This document shows positions 25,433 to 33,700 of a DNA stretch of 64,000 nucleotides, piece by piece. A program made the position numbers and the translations under genes. The DNA comes from Gammaproteobacteria bacterium (GTDB taxonomy: Bacteria; Pseudomonadota; Gammaproteobacteria; Arenicellales; Poriferihabitantaceae), in the NCBI GenBank assembly GCA_030432755.1, contig JAUILZ010000008.1, positions 1-64,000 on the forward strand. The letters are read 5' to 3'. Position 1 is the first letter of the stretch. Each line of letters starts with the position of its first letter. The notes under the pieces were generated by a model. It was not told where the DNA came from and did no database searches. It was given only the letters and a program-made list of their open reading frames with translations.

Positions 25433-25655
25433 AGAGATCTACCTCAGCTTTTCGAGATCGCCTGACCGAAATTAATCGAATCTCCCCGTCTCAATATGTA
25501 AAAACGGCAGACCAGTACTGCCCATTGCGACGAGCAATAACGATTGATCTAGGTTCATCATCAGACCTTGCGGCCAATTCCACTAAGTTCGGGTCCTCCC
25601 ACATGAGTTGAGCCTGCTCAAAATCAATTCCATGCCTCAAAGCGCATCGGGCCAT
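25422..25655 (-). pseudogene. Inactivated BrnT toxin
   Basis: Translation from the region of 25655 gives HGIDFEQAQLMWEDPNLVE, then ARSDDEPRSIVIARRNGQYW and SAVFTY, a TGA stop at 25491-25493, and after it DGEIRLISVRRSRKAEVDL. This is a BrnT ribonuclease whose expected arginine codon (CGA) after SAVFTY has become TGA. The N-terminus also lacks the normal first 15 or so residues (FEWDxxKA), so the gene has at least two lesions. Confidence 0.75.
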
Positions 25656-25660
25656 GATAG

Positions 25661-26113
25661 CTAAGTGTTTTCATCTTGTTCCAGCACCTTGCCCAGGAGC
25701 CGCGACAATTCTGAACACTCGAGTTGGCTCAGCCTCTCTCCAAACTCTCTTTGTATGGACTGACCGTATATCGGCCAAACCCTCCCGAGAACTGCTTCGC
25801 CTTCCTCGGTGATTGTAATCCGGTTACCCCGGCCGTCTTCTTCGCACGGATCGCGACGAACCAGGTGCTGTTTTTCCAGCCGATCTATCAGGCGAGACAG
25901 GTTGTGTTTGTTGAGCAGAACCCGCTCACCGACTTCGTATTGCCTCAATCCCGCGTTTCCCCCCCGATGTAGCTCAAGCAATACGTCGTACCAGTCCAAA
26001 GGAGGCAAGTCATGGTTTTTTAGTGATAAACCGACTTTTTCCAGGAGTTTTCGATGTGCGCGGTGCAGGAGTATCCATGCCCCGATCGTTGTTTCGTTTG
26101 GTGAGTTTTCCAT
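25661..26113 (-). CDS. MarR-family transcriptional regulator
   Basis: 150 residues from ATG 26113. The winged-helix region is LRQYEVGERVLLNKHNLSRL then IDRLEKQHLVRRDPCEEDGR with the wing RGNRITITEEG. It is divergent from the rhodanese gene and separated by about 97 bp that contain two copies of GTTGYATTTGCAAC (Y = C or T), the likely operators. It probably represses both itself and the rhodanese gene in response to an oxidant or aromatic ligand; the inducer is unknown. Confidence 0.87.
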   Translation of the reverse strand: MENSPNETTIGAWILLHRAHRKLLEKVGLSLKNHDLPPLDWYDVLLELHRGGNAGLRQYEVGERVLLNKHNLSRLIDRLEKQHLVRRDPCEEDGRGNRITITEEGEAVLGRVWPIYGQSIQREFGERLSQLECSELSRLLGKVLEQDENT

Positions 26114-26137
26114 GGGGAAAATGCTAGATCAAAAGTA

Positions 26138-26188
26138 GTTGTATTTGCAACTTTATGCTGCTAGGATTGATATGGTTGCATTTGCAAC
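26138..26188. promoter_or_regulatory. Paired MarR operators
   Basis: GTTGTATTTGCAAC (26138-26151) and GTTGCATTTGCAAC (26175-26188) are near-palindromes with centres 37 bp apart, between the divergent marR-type and rhodanese genes. The ribosome site GGAG of the rhodanese gene follows at 26201. The symmetry and position argue for MarR binding and mutual repression. Confidence 0.6.
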
Positions 26189-26210
26189 TATATTCAAACA
26201 GGAGACCGAA

Positions 26211-26543
26211 ATGACCAAGACCATCACCCGCGAACAGATCAAACACAAACTGGATTCAGGTGAGTCCATCACGCTCGTCGAGGCGTTACCACAGAAGTAT
26301 TTTCTGGCCGGGCATTTACCCGGTGCTGTCAATATGCCCCACGACGAAGTGCGGGAGCGAGCGCCCGAAATGCTGCCTGACAAGGATGCGCTCATAGTCG
26401 TGTACTGCGCCAGCACCGAATGCCAGAACTCCAGGAAGGCAACCAATGTATTGCAGCAAATGGGTTATACGAATGCACACGAGTATGTGGAGGGCAAGCA
26501 GCATTGGCTGGAAGCTAACCTTCCGGTTGCATCCGGTGAGTGA
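26211..26543 (+). CDS. Rhodanese-domain protein
   Basis: 110 residues from ATG 26211 with ribosome site GGAGACC. The single rhodanese domain shows LVEALPQKYFLAGHLPGAVN (the conserved DVR-like entry and HIPGA-like loop) and the active-site loop VVYCASTECQNSRKA with catalytic cysteine near 75. It would transfer sulfane sulfur in the cytosol. Together with the divergent MarR regulator it resembles small sulfur- or oxidant-response modules. Confidence 0.87.
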   Translation: MTKTITREQIKHKLDSGESITLVEALPQKYFLAGHLPGAVNMPHDEVRERAPEMLPDKDALIVVYCASTECQNSRKATNVLQQMGYTNAHEYVEGKQHWLEANLPVASGE

Positions 26544-26705
26544 GTGGCAAACTTGACTACCGTTGACGAACCTACCGTGCCATCGTTGCTCTGATCATAC
26601 GACTGGCTACATACCGGAGATGGCGGGATTGGAAATATTCGGTCTCTCCGGTATTCGCTTCGTCGCTCCCGGGCTCGTGGATTCTAGGCACATCAGCATG
26701 TGCCC

Positions 26706-26975
26706 CTATTCTTCGAAAGTTTCGTCGGTTCTCGGCGCGTCCCTGGCCTGGACGTCCAGCGACTGGCGATACCGCAGACAACCTTCCATGAACTTCGGCC
26801 ATTCCGGTACCGATGGAAGGGGATCCGTGCTGTCGGGCAACAAGCCCCACAGGTCGGGGTGGTACCAGCAGAGGTCGTGGCCGCTACTGTCCCTGTGTGC
26901 GCGAATTCCTGCGCGAAGCCTGATGACCTCGTCTATCAGTTGCGCCTTGCTCATCCCGTCCAGATCTTCGTCCAT
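26706..26975 (-). CDS. Conserved hypothetical protein (SGHDLCWYHPDLW type)
   Basis: 89 residues from ATG 26975 with ribosome site AGGAG. The segment MSKAQLIDEVIRLRAGIRAH, then SSGHDLCWYHPDLWGLLPD and FMEGCLRYRQSLD, looks like a compact conserved family frequently met in proteobacterial accessory DNA; no function is known to me. An upstream in-frame extension lacks similarity. Confidence 0.65.
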   Translation of the reverse strand: MDEDLDGMSKAQLIDEVIRLRAGIRAHRDSSGHDLCWYHPDLWGLLPDSTDPLPSVPEWPKFMEGCLRYRQSLDVQARDAPRTDETFEE

Positions 26976-27119
26976 TCTCGACTCCTGGCGATCAACCGCA
27001 ACGATGCAGCCTGGCGCCTGCATTTCCAATGCGACCGTATTTCTGGTGAAGAGGTTCCGCGGGCACACGCGGTCACCCGGGTTTCCTTCGAACGTATCGC
27101 CAGTTTACGCCAAATTGGG

Positions 27120-27290
27120 TCAATCCATGTACGCCAGGCGCCGCCTGACCTGCCCGGGATGCTGGCCCGGATCGAGGTGGCGGTCCCACTGGCTATCGAA
27201 GAGAGCCTGTTCATCCGAGTCGGAATTTCCCACTAACTCTTTGACTTCATGGACACAAATATTGCATATATCTGCGCATCGACTACTCAC
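27120..27290 (-). CDS. Small Cys-containing protein with a DnaE2-like tail
   Basis: A 56-codon frame from GTG 27290 (VSSRCADICNICVHEVKELV) ends FDSQWDRHLDPGQHPGQVRR plus six residues. The N-terminal CADICNIC could bind a metal. The tail and its DNA (27132-27194) match the dnaE2 gene at 31393-31455 in the same frame with about 84% identity over 63 bp (SRWDCHLEPGRHPAQ there). It may be a chimera containing a dnaE2 fragment, or a non-coding remnant. Confidence 0.35.
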   Translation of the reverse strand: MSSRCADICNICVHEVKELVGNSDSDEQALFDSQWDRHLDPGQHPGQVRRRLAYMD

Positions 27291-27456
27291 CAAGTTTTCT
27301 ACCTCTGTTTTTCATCTTCTACAAAATGTAGCAATAAATTGTTCCAGATCCCTTCTACATCTATTTCTCCAGCTTTTCAATTTGTGCGGTCGCTTCCATC
27401 TACTCCTTCTGAGCCAGTCGAAAATTTACCTCTATGTCGGCTTCTCCCATAATTGC

Positions 27457-27517
27457 TTCTAACGCTTGATTTGAGCGGCGGCCCGCATGGGCCGTCCGCC
27501 CGAACGACTTGTTATGC
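27457..27517 (-). other. attC site c (61 bp)
   Basis: Left core TTCTAAC and right core GTTATGC enclose a strong hairpin GGCGGCCC-GCAT-GGGCCGTCCGCC. The right core and the following bases (GTTATGCCGC) are repeated as the start of cassette 3 (complement of 28043-28053), confirming the pairing. It terminates the GNAT cassette. Confidence 0.85.
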
Positions 27518-27952
27518 CGCTCCTGATTTATACCACTCCCAAACTTCACCGTCCGTTGGATGGATAATGGGGCCGGAACATTCAAAGCCGAGTTTTTCAA
27601 GGATGCGAGTTGATGCATTCTTCTCTGGCATTGTCTGAGCCTTGATCTTCACTACGCCGTGCTTTATGGCTAGCTCGATCAGACTTTTCGCCATTGAAGT
27701 TGCCACTCCCCGTCCCTCGTGTTCCGGAAAGGTGAAATAGGCAATTTCTACCTCGCCAGACTCTGGCGGCGCTTTGAATGCGCAGGTTCCAATAAACACG
27801 CCTTGCTCCTCTGCCAAATAGCCCACCCAAGGAGGCGTCGGCGCTCCGTTCGGATACATGGCGATAGTTGAAGTGCACAACTCTTTCAAAAAATCAGATC
27901 TCTGAATTTCTTGGTCAGAAGCGAGCTCCTGAGCAATTGTTACAAGATTCAT
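27512..27952 (-). CDS. GNAT-family N-acetyltransferase (integron cassette 3)
   Basis: 146 residues. The acetyl-CoA-binding motif is FTFPEHEGRGVATSMAKSLI near 85-104, followed by IKAQTMPEKNASTRILEKLG and the C-terminal VWEWYKS, typical of small GNAT enzymes. The acceptor is unknown; drug or amino-group acetylation is typical for cassette-encoded GNATs. The stop codon lies within the attC core. The gene lacks its own strong promoter and would rely on the integron promoter or read-through. Confidence 0.88.
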   Translation of the reverse strand: MNLVTIAQELASDQEIQRSDFLKELCTSTIAMYPNGAPTPPWVGYLAEEQGVFIGTCAFKAPPESGEVEIAYFTFPEHEGRGVATSMAKSLIELAIKHGVVKIKAQTMPEKNASTRILEKLGFECSGPIIHPTDGEVWEWYKSGAA

Positions 27953-28046
27953 TTCTATTCCTTTCAGTTTGTCTGTTTGTATAAATGTTCATTTCAGTCA
28001 ATTGATCGGCTTTCATAGGCTTATCCTCGATGGTTGGTTGTTGGCG

Positions 28047-28107
28047 GCATAACGTCGCTGTTCAGCGGCCTGCCGTCAGGCAGGTCCGCTACAATGCCTT
28101 GTTAGAC
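28047..28107 (-). other. attC site b (61 bp)
   Basis: Left core GCATAAC, right core GTTAGAC (a perfect GTTRRRY), with an internal stem AGCGGCCTGCC-GTCA-GGCAGGTCCGCT carrying small asymmetries. GTTAGACGCG is repeated as the start of the GST cassette (complement of 28855-28864). Confidence 0.9.
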
Positions 28108-28127
28108 GCGGTTGTATCATGCAACGC

Positions 28128-28829
28128 TTAGAGCTTCTCTTTGTACACGGGCTCATTGTTGGGGCCGTAGCCAATTACTCCAGGCTCCCACCATAGTATA
28201 GGATTGGATTCAAAGGACTTTCGTTCTCGTAATCTCGCTACTAGTTCTGAAAGCTTTGGAAAATTCTCGATCATTGGATCTAATCCAAGGGGTCGGTTCA
28301 AAACAAAATCTATATGACACGCAAAGAAAATATCTTGTGCGGAAAGGACATTTGCAATGAAACCACTACCAGCTTCAGGGATTTCATTCTCAAGCCACTC
28401 CAAAAGGTACGGATATCTATCCGCACTTCTCACTAAGTATGCATGTTCCCCGATCGCTACTCCTCCCCATTTCATTTGACTAATTGTCGTGGCAGCCGTC
28501 CCTAGCGTCTGAATGGTTGAAAGCACCAAGCGATCTCTCCAAATTTCTTCCTCTCTTCCGATGCCTCTACATAACGGCATGCCTTCATCACTATCTACTT
28601 TGTAGGTAGATAGCAAATACTCAACAATAAGTCCGCTCTCCCAAAGACGAACTTCACCATCCCAGAGTGTTGGGACTTGAAGGGTTGGAGATGACTGAGC
28701 ACGATCTTCAGCACTTGGAGTAGTAATTTCCTCTCGACGTTCATACTCGAGACCCAGTTCGTCAAGTGTTATTCGAACTGCACGTGCAAACGGTGATCCA
28801 GTTGTAAACAATAGCGCTCTTTTACTCAC
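28128..28829 (-). CDS. Glutathione S-transferase-like protein (integron cassette 2)
   Basis: 233 residues. The thioredoxin-like N-terminal domain reads LLFTTGSPFARAVRITLDEL, then LQVPTLWDGEVRLWESGLIV with the cis-proline and glutathione-contacting ES. An alpha-helical C-terminal domain follows, with NRPLGLDPMIENFPKLSELV. Glutathione conjugation or peroxidase activity is inferred. It is marked by AT-rich codon use compared with the flanking chromosome. Confidence 0.87.
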   Translation of the reverse strand: MSKRALLFTTGSPFARAVRITLDELGLEYERREEITTPSAEDRAQSSPTLQVPTLWDGEVRLWESGLIVEYLLSTYKVDSDEGMPLCRGIGREEEIWRDRLVLSTIQTLGTAATTISQMKWGGVAIGEHAYLVRSADRYPYLLEWLENEIPEAGSGFIANVLSAQDIFFACHIDFVLNRPLGLDPMIENFPKLSELVARLRERKSFESNPILWWEPGVIGYGPNNEPVYKEKL

Positions 28830-28857
28830 TAGAATTTCTCACTAGAATATTGGTCGC

Positions 28858-28930
28858 GTCTAACGCCTCGCATCAGCGGCCAAATGACCGTGTAGCGGAT
28901 ATTTGGTCCGACTACATGCGCTTGTTATAA
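28858..28930 (-). other. attC site a (73 bp)
   Basis: Left core GTCTAAC and right core GTTATAA. Partial internal pairing involves CGCAT/ATGCG and CCAAAT/ATTTGG. The right-hand sequence GTTATAAAGCAC recurs as the complement at 29383-29394, where it marks the junction between cassette 1 and the attI side. Confidence 0.85.
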
Positions 28931-28941
28931 AGCACATTGCT

Positions 28942-29364
28942 TTATTGATCTTTTGGGTAAGCTGCACCTTCATCTTGACCCGATGCTGCAGATGATGCGT
29001 GCCGATGCAGCCAGGCCCAACGACCCTGATCTTTCTTTAGCGCGACTGTCCATCTGACAGGAACCTTGAGATCTTCATCCTGATAGATAAGATGAATAGT
29101 CAAAGTAACTGCAACGACAGCACAATCACCAGAAACAATTATATGTGACCAGTGCCATTCAAACTGCTCCGCAGTTGCTTCCTCAAAATTACGGAGAAAA
29201 ACTTTCATGACTGCATCCCTTCCGCCACACAGTTCGTCGGCACCGGTACCAATCAGAGAAATATCATCGCTATCAACAAACACCTTCATGAGGGCATCGA
29301 TGTCCTTTTCGCAGTATGCAGAGGCGTAGTTTTCGAGAGTTGCCATTATTGCTTCTTTTTCCAT
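28942..29364 (-). CDS. SnoaL/NTF2-like protein (integron cassette 1)
   Basis: 140 residues. A DUF4440/SnoaL-like fold is indicated by IMATLENYASAYCEKDIDAL, VFVDSDDISLIGTGADE and HWSHIIVSGDCAVVAVTLTI. Such proteins are ketosteroid-isomerase-like and of unknown substrate. As the first cassette it would be the best expressed one, from a promoter in the attI/intI region. The cassette spans about 28864-29393. Confidence 0.85.
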   Translation of the reverse strand: MEKEAIMATLENYASAYCEKDIDALMKVFVDSDDISLIGTGADELCGGRDAVMKVFLRNFEEATAEQFEWHWSHIIVSGDCAVVAVTLTIHLIYQDEDLKVPVRWTVALKKDQGRWAWLHRHASSAASGQDEGAAYPKDQ

Positions 29365-29387
29365 TGCTCCTCCGTAGTTAAAGTGCT

Positions 29388-29662
29388 TTATAACATTTGT
29401 ATATGGTGCATGCTCGCTTTGTCGGCGATGCTGATTCCTGGGTTCTGCTAAGCACCTGATTTTCCTCCGGTATTGTTTTCAGTTCGACGCCTATTATAGA
29501 CAAAGCGAGCGTGCTTGTTATCCAGGAACACGAGGTCTCTATATCCAGGACGCATCCCTGGTAAGTTGCTGATATTAAAAAATTGTATCTAGACATTGAA
29601 TGACAGTCGAGCGTATGCGAATTGCCATGCGAGCATTCTTGGCTGGATATTATTGAATATAA
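29388..29662. other. attI region / cassette junction with long inverted repeat
   Basis: The cassette junction core (TTATAAC) is at 29388-29394. A 16-bp inverted repeat, GCATGCTCGCTTTGTC at 29408 and GACAAAGCGAGCGTGC ending 29514, spans 107 bp and is followed by GTTATCC at 29517. It may be a long, divergent attC of a decayed first cassette or a structured attI. ATCCAGGA occurs twice (29520 and about 29543), resembling the direct repeats found in attI sites. The promoter for the array should lie here. Confidence 0.55.
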
Positions 29663-29678
29663 CTGTATAATAATACAG
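29663..29678. promoter_or_regulatory. LexA box upstream of intI
   Basis: CTGTATAATAATACAG is a perfect CTG-N10-CAG SOS box with the favoured TAxxxATA-like centre, ending 16 bp before the intI start codon. It would let LexA repress the integrase, as known for other integrons. Confidence 0.88.
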
Positions 29679-29694
29679 TAAAAGGAATTTTGCG

Positions 29695-30753
29695 ATGGCC
29701 AGCGCTTTCATTGAATCGATTCGGCGAGATATCCGTTTGCGGGGGTACAGCATGCGGACGGAGAAAACCTATCTCCACTGGATTCGCGGGTTTATACGCT
29801 TTATCGGGCTGCGCCACCCGGAAAACGCGGGAGCGAAGGAGGTTCGTGAGTACCTGACCTGGCTAGCGGTGGAACGGCACGTATCGCCGGGGACGCAGAA
29901 GGTAGCGCTGAACTCGCTTGTTTTTCTCTATCACAAGTTCCTGGGCAGGGACCTCGGCGATCTCGGCTTTACCCTGGCGCGACGTCAGCGTTACCTTCCG
30001 GCCGTACTCGACCCTGGTGAAGTGGCGGCCATCTGCGCGCAGTTGTCTGGCCGCAACCTGGTCATCATCGGCCTGATGTACGGCAGCGGGCTTCGTGTTT
30101 CCGAGGTGCTCCGGCTCCGGATCAAGGACATCAATATTCGGGGGCTGTCGCTCACCGTGCATGACGGCAAGGGCCGCAAGGACCGGAACGTGATGCTTCC
30201 CGGAAATCTCGTTGATCCCCTGCAGTTGCTGATCGAGGATGCGGCGGAGCAGCAGGTCGCGGATAACATGTCCGGATTCGGCTGTTCCCTGCCCGTGGCG
30301 CTTTCTCGCAAGTACCCTGCCGCGTTCCGTTCCCGCGCCTGGGCATTCGTGTTTCCTTCCAGGGGGACCTGCGCGCATCCGGTCACCGGCGAGCTATGCC
30401 GTCACCATCTGCACCAGACCGTGGTCCGGAAGTTTCTCCGGAGTGCCGTGGAAAAGGCGGGCATCATCGGCAAGCGCGTGAACTGCCACACCTTCCGCCA
30501 CAGTTTCGCCACCGAACTTTTGCGCAACGGTTCGGATATCCGCACGGTGCAGGAGCTTCTCGGTCACAACGACGTGTCCACGACCCAGATCTACACCCAT
30601 GTCATCGGGCAACATTTTGCCGGCACCAGCAGTCCTTTTGACCGGATCGGAGAATCTCCGGGCATTTACGCGACCGTATCGCCGTTCGCGCGCTCAATGA
30701 AAATCCCGCGACTTCGTCGCCAGCCCTTCCACGAGGTCGCTGCCGTCGGCTAA
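29695..30753 (+). CDS. intI: Integron integrase (tyrosine recombinase)
   Basis: 352 residues. SAM-like N-terminal domain (IRRDIRLRGYSMRTEKTYLHW), then the catalytic domain with R134 (GSGLRVSEVL), the lysine in DGKGRKDR, H265-x-x-R268 (HTFRHSF), H291 and Y300 (IYTHV). The IntI-specific insertion is residues about 200-222 (LPVALSRKYPAAFRSRAWAF). It recombines attI and attC sites to shuffle gene cassettes. The last 20 or so codons are antisense to the 3' end of dnaE2, giving an unusual tail (about 35 residues after SSPFDRIG). It is SOS-regulated by the LexA box. Confidence 0.95.
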   Translation: MASAFIESIRRDIRLRGYSMRTEKTYLHWIRGFIRFIGLRHPENAGAKEVREYLTWLAVERHVSPGTQKVALNSLVFLYHKFLGRDLGDLGFTLARRQRYLPAVLDPGEVAAICAQLSGRNLVIIGLMYGSGLRVSEVLRLRIKDINIRGLSLTVHDGKGRKDRNVMLPGNLVDPLQLLIEDAAEQQVADNMSGFGCSLPVALSRKYPAAFRSRAWAFVFPSRGTCAHPVTGELCRHHLHQTVVRKFLRSAVEKAGIIGKRVNCHTFRHSFATELLRNGSDIRTVQELLGHNDVSTTQIYTHVIGQHFAGTSSPFDRIGESPGIYATVSPFARSMKIPRLRRQPFHEVAAVG

Positions 30754-33700
30754 TCGTTCGGCGATCAGGTGGGTGACGTCGCTCTCGGTCTGCACCGTGC
30801 CGGTGACGATGAGGAGGCGGGTGGTGAGGAGAATGCGGCGTTGCTTCTCCACCAGCTTCGGCCAGATGACGATGTTGGCGTGGCCGGTCTCGTCCTCCAG
30901 CGTGGCGAACATCACGCCCGAGGCGGTGCCGGGGCGCTGGCGATTGATCACCAGGCCCGCCACGGTGGCGCGCCTTCCGCTCGGCATTTCCGGCAACGTG
31001 GCCGCGGTGACCATGCGCCGGGCGCTGAGGGTATCGCGGAGCTGTGACAGCGGGTGCTCGCCGAGGGTGAGGCCGGTGCTGGCGTAGTCCGCCACAGTGT
31101 CCTGCCACTGTACCGGTCGCGTGAGCATGGGGGTTGCCTCGTTGAACGCGGCCTCGCCCAGAGTCTCCACCGGCTCCTCGATGCCCGCCACCTCCCAGTA
31201 GGCGCGGTGGCGATGGCCGCTGAGGGCGGCGAGGGCGTCGGCGGCGGCGAGGGCGGCGAGATCCCTCTTTTCCAGGCCGCTCCTCTGTTCGAGATCCTGC
31301 AGCGTGCGGAAGCGGGCGTTGCTGCGCACGGTGACGAGGTGCCGGCCGGCGTTCTCGCCGAGCCCCTTCACCATCCGCAGGCCGAGCCGCAGCGCCGGGC
31401 GCCGCCCGCCCTGCGCGGGGTGCCTGCCCGGCTCGAGGTGGCAGTCCCACCGGCTCTCGTTCACGTCCACCGGGCGCACCTCCACCCCGTGGCGGATGGC
31501 GTCGTTCACCAGTTGCGCCGGGCGGTAGAAGCCCATGGGCTGGCTGTTGAGGAGGCCGCAGCAGAACGCCGCCGGTTCGTAGTGCTTGAGCCAGGAGGAG
31601 ACGTAGGCGAGCAGCGCGAAGCTGGCGGAATGGGACTCGGGGAAGCCGTAGTCGCCGAAGCCCTTCACCTGGTTGAACACCTGCTCCGCGAACTCGCGGG
31701 TATAGCCGCGCTCCAGCATGCCGCCGATGAGCTTGTCCTCGAAATGCTCGAGCCCGCCGCGCCGCTTCCACGCCGCCATGGCGCGGCGGAGCTGGTCCGC
31801 CTCGCCGGGGGTGAAGCCCGCCGCCACCATGGCGATCTTCATCACCTGCTCCTGGAAGATGGGCACCCCGAGGGTGCGCTTGAGCACGTCGCGCAGGGCC
31901 TCGCTGGGATAGGTCACCTGGTCCGGATTGTTGCGGTGCCTGAGGTAGGGATGCACCATGTCGCCCTGGATCGGCCCCGGGCGCACGATGGCGATCTCGA
32001 TCACGAGGTCGTAGTAGTTCGCGGGCCGGAGCCGGGGCAGCATCGACATCTGCGCGCGCGACTCGATCTGGAACACGCCCACGGTGTCGGCGCGCTGGAT
32101 CATCCCGTATACCTCCGCGTCCTCGCCGCGGTTCTGGATCCCCGCCATGGTGAGTTCCTCGCCGCGATAGTCGCGGATGTAGTCGAAGGTCTTGCGGATC
32201 GCGGTGAGCATGCCAAGGGCGAGCACGTCCACCTTGAGCAGGCCCAGCGCCTCGAGGTCGTCCTTCTCCCACTGGATCACGGTGCGGTCCGCCATGGACG
32301 CGTTCTCCACGGGCACCAGTTCGGCGAGTTCGCGCCGCGCGATGACGAAGCCGCCGACGTGCTGGGACAGGTGGCGGGGAAAGCCGATGACCTCCCCCAC
32401 CAGGTCGAACAGCAGGCGGATGCGGGGGTTGGACGGGTCGAAGCCGGACTCCTTCAGCCGCTCGTGCAGCACCTCCACCTTGTCCCAGTGCTGCACCGCC
32501 CGGGCGATGCGGTCGACCTGGTCGAGGCCGAGGCCGATGGCCTTGCCGACGTCGCGGATCGCGCTGCGCGCGCGGTAGGTGATCACGGTGGCGGCGAGCG
32601 CCGCGCGGTGGCGACCGTAGCGGCGGTAGATGTACTGGATCACCTCCTCGCGCCGCTCGTGTTCGAAATCCACGTCGATGTCCGGCGGCTCGTCGCGCTC
32701 CTTCGAGATAAAGCGCTCGAACAGGAGATCGACGTTGGCCGGGTTCACCTCGGTGATGCCGAGGCAGTAACACACCGCCGAGTTGGCCGCCGAGCCGCGT
32801 CCCTGGCAGAGGATGCCCTCGCCGCGGGCGAAACGCACGAGGTCGTGGACGGTGAGGAAATAGGGCTCGTAGTTCAGTTCGCCGATGAGGCGCAGTTCGC
32901 TCTCGACCTGGCTGCGCACCTTCGCCGGCGCGCCGTCCGGCCAGCGCCGGGTGAGGCCCTCCTCCGTCAACTGGCGCAGCCATTCGTCGGCGCGCATCCC
33001 CGGGGGCGTGAGGTCGTCCGGGTACTCGTAGCGCAGGGTGCCGGGGTCGAAGGTACAAAGTTCCGCGATGGCCATGCTCTCCGCCAGCAGTTCCGGGGGA
33101 TACAGGCGGGCGAGGTGGGGCCGCGGCCGCAGGACCTGCTCGCCGTTGGCGGGCAGGTCGTGGCCGAGTTCGGCCAGCGGCCGGCCGAGGCGGATGGCGG
33201 TGAGCACGTCGCGCAGCGGGCGCCGCGCCGGGTGGTGCATCAGCACGTCGCCGCAGGCGGTGCGCGGCAGGCCGAGAGCTGACGCCAGGGCCTCGCTGCG
33301 GGCCAGCAGTTCCCGGTCGCGGCCGGAGCGCTGGAGGGATACCCCGGTCCAGAGCCGGCCGGGGAACAACGCCGCCAGCGCCCGGCCCTGGTCTTTCGTG
33401 GCGGCGAGATCGGTAGGCCAGATGGCGAGGCATCCTTCACGGGGGAGATTTTCGAGGTCGCCGATACCGAGCCGGTAATCGCCCTTCTCCGCCTGGCGGC
33501 GGGCATGGGTGATGATGCGGCAGAGGTTGCCGTAGCCGGCGCGGTCGGCGGCGAGGAGGACGAGCCGCAGCCCATCGCCCAGGTCGAACGCGCTTCCGAC
33601 GATGAGCCGGACGGCGCGCTCACGGGCCTCCTGCCAGGCGCGCACCATGCCGCTGAGGGAGCATTCGTCGGTGATGGCAATGGCGCGGTAGCCAAGGTCG

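Larger units (their letters stand above)
25157..30753. mobile_element. Chromosomal integron (intI, attI region, cassette array)
   Basis: The element has a plus-strand integron integrase at its right end and a divergent, minus-strand array of small genes to its left. Four sites with attC architecture lie at 28858, 28047, 27457 and 25157. Three consecutive cassettes are exact: each begins on the minus strand with a core (TTATAAAGC, TTAGACGCG, TTATGCCGC) that matches the right core of its own attC, as expected after attI x attC integration. Cassettes are visibly AT-richer than the flanks. The leftward limit is uncertain because older attC sites appear decayed. Confidence 0.88.

Noticed and set aside
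26563..27462. A 299-codon plus-strand open frame across the cassette region
   Set aside because: Composition is inconsistent, no domain is recognised and it overlaps the better supported minus-strand genes and an attC site.
30602..33433. A 943-codon open frame on the minus strand in another frame of dnaE2
   Set aside because: It is a high-GC shadow of dnaE2: proline/arginine-rich composition, no domain, and complete overlap with a clear polymerase gene.
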